From NCBI GenBank assembly GCA_030789695.1, contig CM061142.1, positions 357,715,486-357,779,485 on the forward strand: a stretch of DNA of 64,000 nt, given 5' to 3'. This DNA is from Scilla litardierei (lineage: Eukaryota; Streptophyta; Magnoliopsida; Asparagales; Asparagaceae). The position numbers and the translations under genes are program-made. The notes beneath the pieces are model-generated. The model had not been told where the DNA came from. It made no database searches and was given only the letters and a program-made list of their open reading frames with translations. Below, one piece after another: positions 31,988-42,133 of the stretch. Position 1 is the stretch's first letter; every line of letters begins with the position of its first letter.

Positions 31988-34755
31988 TTTAACGACTGGT
32001 TTTTGAATGATTGGATTATCAGTGTGTTTTGCTTGTGATGGTGGGTTCTCTCCTTGTGTGGTTTCCATTTCCATAGTTCTCGCTTTCATTCATCTCGTTG
32101 AGATTTCCTAGCTTTCGTTTTCATTCCTTTTGATGTGACCTTCTAGCTTCTTCCTTAGAATCATTGAACTCGGAGTAAGTCACTCGTGACGAGCTTCATA
32201 TCGATCATATCTTAGCGATAGATTGAACCTAGAAACCTTAGAATTCATCCCGGACCTTCGCGCTCCAGTTCGAGACTTTTCGTGCACGTTAGTTGGTTCA
32301 AGAAGGTCAACCGACCGACTAGATTCCAATCTAGTCGGTCAGGAAATCAACTGGAACCGACTATTTCATTCAATCAATTATTCTGGAGTTACTGTTTACT
32401 CTTAGTCGGTCTAAGAACAACCATCGACCGACTAGATGCTAAACTAGTCGGTCAGGAATCCTTCTCAGACCGACTAACTCTCATTTCCATGATCTCTCTC
32501 AGAATTCAGCCTTTAGTCGGTCAATGAACACTCACCGACCGACTAGTTCTCAAACTAGTCGGTTGACAAGCCTTCACCGATCGACTAACTCATAGTCCAG
32601 TTTTCCTGAACGAGCTACTGTTTACTCTTAGTCGGTCTGCGTTGATCAACTGACCGACTAGTTCCCAAGCTAGTCGGTCACCAATCCTTCTTTGACCGAC
32701 TAATCAGCCCAGGAAACCCTAGTTTTGCCCTAGCCGCCACACTTTTCTATAAATACGCCCCAAACGTTTTCTTCTTCTTCCTCATCACCCCAAACCCTAA
32801 TTTCTCCCCCATTGAGCCCCCTTCTTCCCCAAACCATTGATCCTTCATCCCAAGCTCATCGATCATCATCCAAACCCTCATTCAACATATCCTACCTCTC
32901 CTCAACCTCAAACCCTCATCAAATCCCCAAAAGCCTCATCCAAACCCATTTCTCCATATTTTCCCCATTTCCAGATCCGAGCCGGATCGTTCTTCCGTCG
33001 CCGTAGTTCTCGGCGTCGTTCCTCCGCTTCTTCACGGGTAGTATTCTTCCTTTAATAATCTCATAACCCACACTTGATATTTGTGAAACCCTAATAAAAT
33101 GGATCATTAGAAATCGTAGGGTTCGATTGTGAATACGGATTAGTTACCATTCTAATGTTGTTTTTCCATGACAGTGATCCATTCCAGTAGATAACAAATT
33201 TGTGTGATGTGCCTTCGTTGATCGTTCTCCTCGGTGCCAGGCAAGTGAAACTTGCCTCTCTTGGTTTGGGCCATGTCTTAGGCCATTACCTTGCTTTAGC
33301 GTAAAAGAGACTAGACGGTGAAAGGATAGCCGTCTAGACGCCATTGACCTAGCTTGACAACGAAGCTTGGTCCGTCACCCTCATCATGCTTGTATGTCAC
33401 GTTTAATTTCAATTAACGGTACGCGTATTAACTGTTCATGTCATCCATGCATCTTTAACTGACATGTTTAATTTTAATAAACGGTACGCGAATATTGTTC
33501 ATGCCGTTGCATTTTGCATGTCATGTCTAATTTCAATAAACGGTACGCGAATATCTGTTCATGCCATTGCATTTTGCCTGTCATGTCTAATTTCAATAAA
33601 CGGTACGCGAATATCTGTTCATTCCATTGCATTTTGCCTGTCATGTCTAATTTCAATAAACGGTACGCGAATATCTGTTCATGTCATTGCATTTTGCCTG
33701 TCACATTTAATTTCTATTAACGGTACGCGAATATCTGCTCATGTCATTGCATACTTGAATACTCATCTTGATTGCGTAGCATCGCTACATACTAGTGCTA
33801 CTTGTTCCGGCTAGGTGCATCCCTACGCCATACTTGTTAAATACACTTTCTGGCACGTGTTCGAGAAGACGAGCTAAACACAGCCTGCTGGCAATAGGGC
33901 ACTCGTTGAGTGATCCCTTGTACTTGATGCGTGAATACAGCCTGCGGGCAATAGGGCACTCTCTGAGTGATCCCTTGTACATGACTACAGCCTGCGGGCA
34001 ATAGGGCATCCATGTGTGGGTGATCCCTTGTACTTGTACCTGTTACTTGATAATACATGTCACAACTACCACTTGTTACTTGACGTGTTCATTTGACGTG
34101 ATTTACTTGACGTGATTTACTTGACTTGTACTTGTCCGTGTTTAAACTTGCAAAACTTGTTATCCATGCCATACTTGCTACGTGCTACTTGTACTTCCCT
34201 TTACTTGTCACTTCCATGCTATATTTGCCATGTCATGCATCATACTATAACTGCTAGGTTGCTAGTTTACCTTTCTTTCCGTTTCCTTGCACAAGTCTTT
34301 TTAGACTTGGTGACATGTGCCCCTCTCTCTTTTGGGTGTCACATGTTAGACTCAGAGCCAGAGCTTGTTGCAGAGGACGTTGTGTTTGCTGTGGAGGAGT
34401 CTTGTGGACACCGGTGACTTGTTGAGTTTCCTTTATGTTTTAGGATTCCTGTTAGTTGTCGGTGCGTGGCACCTTTGTTTGGTAAGTTATATTTTGTAGG
34501 CCATGTTGGGCCTTAGACTCTTTTTCCTTTAGCCTGGTGGCTTTTCTGTGATATTGTAATTTGTTTATGGACATTTGGAGATTCAATAAAATGTCGTCTC
34601 ATTTCCTTATTATCATCGTTGTTTCGTTTCTCTTTGCAAGGACCCGCCATAATAAGTGTTTTTTTACGCTTATCAGACTTGGAGCTTCACAGCTTCAAAG
34701 TTGTGCGGACCTTCTCACGTCTCGCCTCCACATTTTTGGGAAGCGGGGCGTGACA
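31988..34755 (+). repeat. 3' LTR of LARD-2
   Basis: It copies 25310-28076 with scattered substitutions (for example TGTAACG to TTTAACG at the first bases). It includes its own CCGACTAG array (32311-32704), TATA (32747-32755) and both minisatellites. Confidence 0.87.
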
Positions 34756-34760
34756 CAGAG

Positions 34761-35597
34761 TTCGATGGGGTCCAGCCGAGGGGATGGACGGAGGTGGAAA
34801 GAGGCGGTGCGGGTCGTCATGGGTTGTGGGAGTACTGCCAGAGGAGGAAGAGATGAAGCTTCGGGATTTGTAGGGAGAGTTCTTTGAGGAAGAATGGGTT
34901 TACCGTGAGTTTGTGTGGGGGTCCGAGGGGATTACATGGATTTGTGTTTTTGAAGGGGAAAGGGAGAGAGTGAGAACGTGTGGGGTTGGGGTTGTTGCTG
35001 GCTTTGCGTTGTTGAGATCTCCGTGGGATACATGGAGAGATATCGGCTGGTGCATGGGTGATTGGTTAAGATTCTAGATATTGGTACGCGATGAGTTACG
35101 ATCGTGAGAGGGATGCGTGAGTGAGTTGGGATGCCGCATGGATCAAATCGTGGGGGTTACAGTTTTAGGATTATTAATTTAAATTTTATTTTAAAAATAT
35201 TTAATTAGAATTTAGGAAATATTTTAGTTATGATTTTTATTACGATCTAAATTAGATTCTCTTACAACTTATTAAGATTTATTAGCTTTTATATCTATTA
35301 TACAATTCACGAACTTTGTCTCACGTGGCAGTTTTGTCACACGTGTCAGGTTGTCCCAGTCATATTTTTATTGCTGATTGGGACGCCCCGTGGGGGTTGG
35401 GTGTGGTTCTAGACTTGGGTTTGGGATGAGTTTTTGGTGATTTTTTTTGCGTTTTAGTCCCTGCTTTTCCTCTTTTTGCCTCCGACCCTCCTCTCACACA
35501 CACAACCATGCTTTTTTCACTTTGGCCACCACTTCTCTCCGCATTTGCGCCCCGGCGACGACTGCCTCTGTGCCCTCTTGGCACGGGTTATGACTAG
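34761..35597. other. unassigned DNA of the Helitron-like block, right part
   Basis: 34761-35150 is GC-rich, G-dominated on the plus strand and resembles the composition of 24790-25309. 35160-35330 is AT-rich. 35360-35580 is GC-rich with an unrecognised 74-codon minus ORF. The block ends with the Helitron-type hairpin and CTAG (35570-35597). Confidence 0.45.
35570..35597 (+). other. Helitron-type 3' terminus (plus strand)
   Basis: Stem GTGCC/GGCAC with loop CTCTT, then GGGTTATGA and CTAG, followed by T. The last 13 bases are the exact inverse of the left edge of the block at 11039-11051. Confidence 0.65.

Positions 35598-35625
<28 letters not shown>
35598..35625. repeat. (TA)n microsatellite
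   Basis: About 14 TA units begin directly at the Helitron-type CTAG end. Either the insertion targeted a TA run or the run expanded afterwards. Confidence 0.9.
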
Positions 35626-35629
<4 letters not shown>

Positions 35630-35888
35630 GAATGGATTAAGGAAAATATTGATATGGTTACCAATATTCTCTTTATGACGATTTTGCCACGGCACGTCAA
35701 TGATGTCCAAAAACAACAAGATTAGTGGCAGCACGATCGTGAAGTCGAGTTGATCGCTAATACAGTATCGGGGCATGCATACCGTCTACGACACAATCAA
35801 TGAATAAAATCATAACATGAATAATCACATAGTTTAATACATTAACGATGCACGTACAAAATACGTACGTCAAATACCGGTCGTTACA

Positions 35889-36476
35889 AAGTATTAGGGT
35901 TTAACTTACAGATCAAGAGACAAGCTTCCAAGTGCATAGAGCTCATCATCGAGCACTCGGTTTCCACACTTCCATGCCTTCATCTTCACATATGTAATAT
36001 CTATTCAAGGAAAATATAAGTGTGTATTTTGTTTCATTTGTTTGTGAAACCTAGTACTAAGGTTGTGACAACATATTGGTGGGTTACACCAATTGGAGGG
36101 TTACTTCATCTTTAGGAGTGTTACTCCTTTTGTGGCTTTAGAGGGTTACTTCTGTGTACTCCTATAGTGGAAGAATTGCAACCAAGCACCAGGTTGTGGT
36201 GTTGGTTGATTGAGCCCGGGTAGAGTGTTAGTGGAATCTATGTAGTGCAATTACAACATGGGACTAGAGTAAGATCGCCTCAGAATATGGATACGAACCA
36301 GGATACGCATATTGTGTTTCCGTTTGCATTGGCATATTTCTCTTTATAATTATTGTTGTTGAGCTTATTTTTTTATTTCCGCTGTGTTGTGCTCTTAATT
36401 TTAGTATCTTTTAATTATGCACTTTAGCTTGCCATTACACTATTCATCCCACCTTTAAATGTGCCGCGTAGCTAGC
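35889..36476 (+). repeat. 5' LTR of element E, part 2
   Basis: LTR-like leader sequence resumes after the second AAGTA. It contains GGGTTACTTC-type short repeats (36088-36160), T-rich stretches, and near its end TTCATCCCACCTTTAAATG, comparable to TTCACCCCCCCTCTAGTAC near the end of the D LTR (60158-60178). It is cut at about 36476 by a solo LTR and completed by 38855-38868. Confidence 0.5.
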
Positions 36477-38849
36477 TGAAGGGTTTTCTACGTCCTTATG
36501 GCTATAAAATCGACGTCCGGCCTAAGTCGGACAGACTACGGTGGGAAACATATCTTAAAATTGTTTTCAAGAGAAGCCCTAAAGATTTAACACTCGCCAG
36601 AATCTCTACTATACCAGAGTTGGTTCTGACCAACCCTTAAAGATAGATCTATCAAACTATTGCAAGTATAAACACATATATATTAAAATACATACCTTTT
36701 ACTTCATTTCCACAGAATACGAGGCGTCGTTTTCAGCAACATTTCTTTATCTCCGAAGCAATGACCCGCGTTGGGGCTGCGCCGCTTCTCCCGAGCTGAA
36801 CCGCGTCCCGAGCTTAACTGCGTCCCGGGCCAAATCGCGTCCCGAGGCGAGCAACACCCTTATTGTCGAGCTAACCATGTGCTCTAGAAAGTTTCACCTT
36901 GATTGGGTCCTCCGTCAAGAGTTCGGATCCGATCCGAACTTATTCGTAGCTTTACTAGAGCCCGAGCAGGAGCAAGAAAGAATTAGGGAGTGAGATGGAA
37001 TATTAATTTAAGCTTATATCTTAGCTTGCTCATGTTTAATGGAGCTTCTTAGATCAGGAGCTTGGTGGAGCTTTCATAGAGGGGGTTGGCCCCTATTTAT
37101 ATAGGCTGCTAACCCCTCCTCTCTTCTTAATTTCTGAGGTGGGACTAAACGGGTTTGGCGAATTTTCTCAACACATAACATGAATTTCAAAAAGGCAATG
37201 TTTGGTCAATTAACTCTCTCCAACCATTGATCTCTAAGAGTGATGTCACACATCGTTACGAAGAGGGTTGAATGGTGAACGTTTAGGCAAAAATGGCGCT
37301 CCATTCCGAGTTCGTTTGATCCCTCAAATGAGGCTCTAAAGTTGGTCAAAACCACATAGTTTTGCAAACTGCCGCCTTCAAAACCAGCTAGGGTTCACAA
37401 CCTTAAATGTGGGGCCCATGGCATGAGTCCCACCTTCCAACACGTACCAGCTGGGCGCGTGCTGGGCACGCACCTATGCGCCCATCTGGGCACGTACTGT
37501 CGCCTTTACGGGCACCAGTTGGTTTACATGGCCCGGCCCAATTGGGCCGGGCTGGCTACAAAAGAAAGGTCAGCCATTCTTAATGAAGGGCCCCCTTTTA
37601 AAAGCCTCTTTCGCTATTTTGGCTATATCTTTCTCGTTTGGAGCCTGTTTTAGACGTCGTTCGAACATGGGTTTAGACCGAGATGTTCCTGTCATCCAGG
37701 TACACAGCTCATTTTTTAATTCTACTCGTAAACCTTTTACGACATATTTAAAACCTTTTGCATCATATACAATATTCCCACATCCTTAATATTCTAAAGC
37801 TTATTTCGCAAACTATTTTCGACACAATAAATTTCCATACATCCGATGTATAATCTTTCTAATTTCTACCTATTATTTGACGAAGGTCTCACTCTGTGTG
37901 AGACCCTACAGCCTGACGCTACTACAAGTGGCGCTCGAAACCCCACACGACAGTGACCATAAGCAGTAGGTGACATCCATGTTTTGGCATCATAATTATG
38001 TGGTTAACTCATCGACATGAGTATTGTCGGGACCACTCTGACTGTGTCTGTGATGAATACCGCAGTTTTAGTGCCTTCGTTAAAACTATGTCGTTTAGTC
38101 AAGCCAAGGGAATGTTCAACTATTAACACCAATAGCTCGAAGTCGGTTAGTCGCCATCGATCTTTGGTCAAATACTGTTGGACTACTAACTCCCCATAAA
38201 CGGGCGACAACAACTCCCCATAAAGGGGAGAGACGAATCTTCTCTTGGTCATTACTCTCCTCACATGCTTCAAGTGTCACCCAACCAAAGACCTTTTGAC
38301 ATCCTTGCCTCGAAGCTAGGTCAGACATCTAAATGACACCTTTCACATACAGGTTCAAATAATAACCTCAAGTCTAAGGACTAACTTGCCTATCATCACT
38401 AAGACATATAATTGACAGATTAATTATGTAAACCAGGTGATAACTCTCGTTGGGTCGTTCAGTGAACTCATTCTCTAATGAGCACCGGTGTCTCGTCTCC
38501 AACTTCGCCAAGTCGAACGACCATGAGATCAATCACCACTCCATGGTGAAGACAAAGACACAATGGTTTATATGATATTTCGATATCCTTTTCTCGAAAC
38601 ATCTACGACCATGAACTATTTTAGACTTATGCTACAAAACGGTCAAATAATTCTCCATGATTGTAATCCTCATCTACAAACTTGTTTGACCTCGCATCAA
38701 GTCTCAGGAGTTTACCAAAGTTCTACTGTCGACTACATTATTATTAACTTAGGTAAATTATTACCAAACAGCTTACTGTTATTTTGAACTAGATGTTTAT
38801 ACACATACACAGAGATAAATTAACTCGAGGGCATACCCATCTCCATACA
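36477..38849 (-). mobile_element. solo LTR, diverged relative of the TR-GAG family
   Basis: The layout follows the TR-GAG LTR from end to end: a TGAAGGGTTTTC start, CCTATTTATATAGG at 37091-37104, GTGAGACCCTACAGCCTGAC at 37898-37917, TCATTCTCTAATGAGCACC at 38467-38485, and an AGATAAATT..CCATACA end. Flanks are CTAGC (or GTAGC, depending on the exact start) and GTAGC. No internal region is left, so it formed by LTR-LTR recombination. In place of the GC-rich array it has a different palindrome-rich stretch (37418-37565, for example GGCCCGGCCCAATTGGGCCG). Confidence 0.75.
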
Positions 38850-38870
38850 GTAGCCACAGGTCCCAACAAG

Positions 38871-38882
38871 TGGTATCGAAGC
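38871..38882 (+). other. primer-binding site of element E, mutated
   Basis: TGGTATCGAAGC lies two bases after the LTR end ...CCCAACA; the standard is TGGTATCAGAGC. It marks the start of E's internal region. Confidence 0.7.
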
Positions 38883-39799
38883 CTTGGTTTGGTGGTTTTT
38901 ACAAGCATGATGTCTTCATCTCAACAATCTCCACCTTATTTCAATGGGGAGAATTATGCTCAATGGAGGGCTAAGATGATTGATCATCTCAAGAGAAACA
39001 GTCTTTGGAAAGCGGAGTCAAATGCTACTTCAAATCCCAAGTTGGTAGCTCAAGCCAAGAGGATTTTGTGCATCACCATCTTCGATCATGAGTTCAAGAA
39101 CATTTCATAGATAGAGTTGGAACATGAGATTTTGAGCTACTTAGAAACCAAGTACATCGATTGCAAAGTTTTTAAGGAGGATAATATCTCCGAGTCAAGA
39201 GATGATGAGGTATCTCAAACTCAATATTCTTATGAGCATCATCTTGTTAGTAGTAAAAATTTGTTGGTTGCTCATAAGTGTAGTGCACATTTACATCATG
39301 ATGACACACATGATTGCCCTTCTTTGCATGATTCTACATGCCTTTGATTGAATCTTTGCATGCCAAGCAAGAAGGATTTATTTCTCAAATTCGGGAGTTA
39401 TGAGAAGAAAATTCCTCTCTCAATCGTCTTTTGGACGATACTCATGTTTTGGATAGTGACTCCGTCACTACTAAGAAGGATTCTCAAATTGACGCTTTGA
39501 GAAAAGAGACATTGGCTCTCAAATCTCAATGCCTTGAGCTTAGCTCACGTATATCCATAAGGGATGACAACTTTTCTTTACTTTTGAAGAAATGTGAGCT
39601 ATTGTCTACTCAAGTTGAAAATTTCAACAAGAGTAAGAACAAGGGTTTGGGATTTTCATCTTTGAACTTGACCAAAGCAAGCTCTTCTCCTAGAAGAACC
39701 TAAAATAGTTTTGTGGGGGAGCCTTCTAAGGGGTTAGTCACATCCAAATCTACTTTTGGCCAAAATCAACTTTTAATATACAACCAAAGAGGAATCATG

Positions 39800-41188
39800 G
39801 TGCTGAGGGAATATTTTACACATTTTAGCACCCCTTTTCACAAGCATTTCTATGTCTTTATTCGCAACTTCCGTTCACTTTCCATACATTTCTGTTCATT
39901 TCACGCTTTGGGGATGTTTTGTGTGTTTCAAGTTAAAAAGTCGGTAAAACAATGAGAAGGGATGTAGGGAGGAGCAACGATGAAGAATGATGAAGATCGG
40001 AGTTCATCAGGAAGAGAAAAGTGCCAAAGAACAGGCAACACAGCCGTGCTGCAAACGCACAGCCATGCCATCATATCATCCCAAGGATAGAAGATGCAGC
40101 TTCAGTAATACGGCCATGCTGCATAGCCGTGTCAGCAGCACGGCCACGCAGCACGGCCGTGTCAGCAACACGGCCACGTAGTACGGCCGTGTCCAAATCA
40201 AAACAGAACATCATTTCTGTCAGTCTGCAGACATGGACGTGACACACGGCCGTGTACCTGGAGTGCCTGAAGTTGTCTAAAGCTTGGATATCGATTGATA
40301 CGGCCGTGTCGATTTGTGGCACGGCCCTGTGCCCCTAAATTTCTGCTGTTTGTTTGGGAAAACTTTAAATAGAAGTGTGAGTGACTGAGATGGGGATCTT
40401 TTGGGGCTTCTCTTAGGTTTTCTTCCCCCATTAGGCCTGCACCTCCAGGAATTTTGCATTAAAGATTGTGTTTTTTTATCAATTCTCTATTGCTATTGCT
40501 CGTAGATTTTGTTTTTGTGAATCATGTGCTATGCTTTCCATGTTCTATTTGTTGTTTATTACCACGATTAGAGGGTAGATTTTTGTGCCGATGGCGAGTT
40601 GAACTATAGTGTAGATTATTTGTATGTGTTGATTGCCACAAAGATCGATCCATTGATTAATGTTTGGGTTCAAGCTAGGAACATGCTTAATATCGATTTG
40701 GTATTAGATTTCCACATAACCCTAATCACTGGTGAACCATCGGGATTTGGGTTAGACGTAAACTAATATTAGATCAATTTTATACTAACTCGGGTATCAA
40801 CAAACCATTGGACCCGGTTAATAGAGCTACAAAATTTGGGATATCGACGATCCATCGGAGTTCTAATGAAAAGCCTAGACTTAGATCTGAATTCTCCTCC
40901 ATGGTTAGATGTGGAGAGATGAGGATTATGATTCAATTCTCACCCATAGAATTATTTCAATGTATTTGGAAGCCAGATCAACCCTACACTTATTCTGCAT
41001 TAGCGGTGACACTTAGCCCTGGGACCTTTTCTTTATTTTCATATTTCTATGATAATTTTCCTTCACCTACGATATCATTTGTGATGCTAATTGAATGCAT
41101 AATTAATCGATACTTAAACCACTGCCTCCTTTGTTTAACCCGTAAGCTATAACTACACCGTGCACTTGCAGTTAATTTAAAACGTAAC
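39800..41188 (+). mobile_element. solo LTR inserted in element E gag
   Basis: Sequence starting GTGCTGAGGGAATATTTTAC and ending CACCGTGCACTTGCAG...ACGTAAC is flanked by TCATG (39795-39799 and 41189-41193). Deleting it with one TCATG rejoins AATCATGCATACATGTATAC, which encodes NHAYMYT as in element D, so the boundaries are well supported. It includes a TTTAAATAGAAG TATA-like motif (about 40364) and a polyadenylation-like AATT..AATAAA-poor T-rich leader. Terminal words resemble Tat/Athila-group Ty3/gypsy LTRs; the assignment is tentative. Confidence 0.72.
40035..40330. repeat. CACGGCCGTG palindrome cluster
   Basis: About eight occurrences of ACGGCCGTGT or close variants (for example at about 40158, 40184, 40246 and 40301) with 15-45 base spacers, upstream of the TATA-like motif in the solo LTR. 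Such clusters are common in the U3 of plant gypsy LTRs. Confidence 0.7.
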
Positions 41189-41567
41189 TCATGCATACAT
41201 GTATACTTCATTGCATAAGAAGCCCATTCAAAAACATATTCATGTGAACGCTTATTCTTTTGTTACTATGCATGATGATTCTACAGATAGGAATGATTTA
41301 CCTTATTTGCATGTTAGAATTGAACCCGCTCATTCTTTGCATGATTCACATGTTCCTATGCATGGTAGAAATGTTTCTAGTTTGAATGATTTGAATGCTC
41401 ACTCGCTTGTTTCACATATGGGGCACACTAATGCATATGTTCCACCTCACAAGCATGCAGTCCCACATCCTATTCATGCCCCTTCACAACCCTCCTTAGG
41501 AATCCCAAAACACTTTCTCTTTGGATTCCTAAGAATGTTTCTCGACATGATAGGAACTCGTTTATAA

Positions 41568-41940
41568 ATTCATATATTCAGAATTTTATACTTTCATCCG
41601 ATTATATACGGAAACCAAATTCCGTGTTTGTTTGGTTTCCCCCTTGCTAGCACCCACACACATATTTCTTTGCATGGGTGCATTGTATGTATGCTTACTT
41701 TATGTACCCCTATCTTTTGTGAGATTCTCCATAGCTCCCAAGTTGCATGTTTTATATGATTTAGGGGGAGTACAAAATTTTTTCTTGCTAGCATGGTTAT
41801 TTCCATTCATATGACATATTTCATGTCATGTACTTTATGTTTGTGCATTTGAGTTGGTTATTTCTCTAACCCTCGGTTTTTATCAATTTGGCACCTTTTC
41901 CATCTTTTTGATATGCCAAAGGGCGAGAAATAGTGGGCTA
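41568..41940 (+). repeat. 3' non-coding tail and polypurine tract of element E
   Basis: There is no ORF. It includes TTTAGGGGGAGTAC (41760-41773), a second purine-rich word frequent near copia 3' ends, and the polypurine tract AAAGGGCGAGAAA (41928-41940) in a TATGCC context as at 8766. Confidence 0.6.
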
Positions 41941-42133
41941 TGTAAAAATATATACCATATGCCTTTTATGCATTCTCTTTGTTGGTATTGTATTACATAA
42001 CACCCATCAATATTCTTTGTGCTTTGATGGTTTATTTAGTGTTATTTTGTGCACTTATACATATTGATAGGGGGAGTTTATTAGCATACACAATGTATTT
42101 TGAATATTTATTTTATATTTTTACATAATGTGT
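41941..42133 (+). repeat. start of the 3' LTR of element E
   Basis: AT-rich sequence after the polypurine tract, cut after about 190 bases by LARD-3. It is not visibly similar to the short stretch after 8778, so the element left of the N gap may be distinct from E. Confidence 0.45.

Larger units (their letters stand above)
25310..34755 (+). mobile_element. LARD-2, non-coding LTR retrotransposon
   Basis: LTRs 25310-28076 (2767 bp) and 31988-34755 (2768 bp) enclose 3911 bp without any gag or pol. The ends are TGTAACGACTGG and GGGGCGTGACA, as in LARD-1. Flanks are CGGAG (25305-25309) and CAGAG (34756-34760), a target repeat with one change. The second base of the 3' LTR has mutated (TT for TG). 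More LTR differences than in LARD-1 point to an older insertion. Confidence 0.87.
11039..35597. mobile_element. Helitron-like block with inverted CTAG ends, about 6.1 kb without nested insertions
   Basis: The left edge reads CTAGTCATAACCC followed by the near-perfect palindrome CCATGCCCGCGGGCACGG (11050-11067). The right edge has the hairpin GTGCC-CTCTT-GGCAC (35570-35584), then GGGTTATGACTAG and a T. Each is a Helitron 3' end in form: hairpin, 9-10 bases, CTAG, inserted before T. They face in opposite directions and share 13 perfect bases, so this is either two Helitrons meeting back to back or one element with terminal inverted repeats. No Rep/helicase coding is seen. Contents: CHMP1 pseudogene, repeats, unassigned gene-like DNA, TR-GAG-1 and LARD-2. 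Confidence 0.5.
9697..35888 (-). mobile_element. LARD-type solo LTR, later split by the Helitron-like block (9697-11038 + 35598-35888)
   Basis: The left part begins TGTCACGTCCTGCTTCCC, like the LARD-1 LTR edge TGTCACGCCCCGCTTCCC. The right part ends GGTCGTTACA, identical to the LARD-1 LTR edge at 7075. The bases outside are AAGTA on both sides (9692-9696 and 35889-35893), a perfect 5-bp target repeat. Removing the Helitron-like block leaves an LTR of about 1633 bp in minus orientation with no internal region, that is, a solo LTR. Order of parts inside (AATAAGCG stretch, CCTAGCATGG stretch) follows the LARD-1 LTR but is strongly diverged. Confidence 0.6.
38907..41567 (+). pseudogene. gag: SIRE-like gag pseudogene of element E
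   Basis: The N-terminus reads SSSQQSPPYFNGENYAQWRA, the copia 'F.G.NY..W' pattern, like PPFVNGTNYGYWKCRMETFL in element D. There is a stop at 39108-39110, then EILSYLETKYIDCKVF. A coiled-coil segment (SQIDALRKETLALKSQCLEL, then CELLSTQVENFNKSKNKGLG) in another frame matches the D gag coiled coil and its 'NKGK..L..GLGY' end. After the solo LTR at 39800-41188 the His-rich tail resumes as NHAYMYTSLHKK, matching GHAYMYTNTM in D. The CCHC knuckle segment is missing. Several stops and frameshifts make it non-functional. No pol follows before the polypurine tract, so E was itself gag-only or lost pol. Confidence 0.72.
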
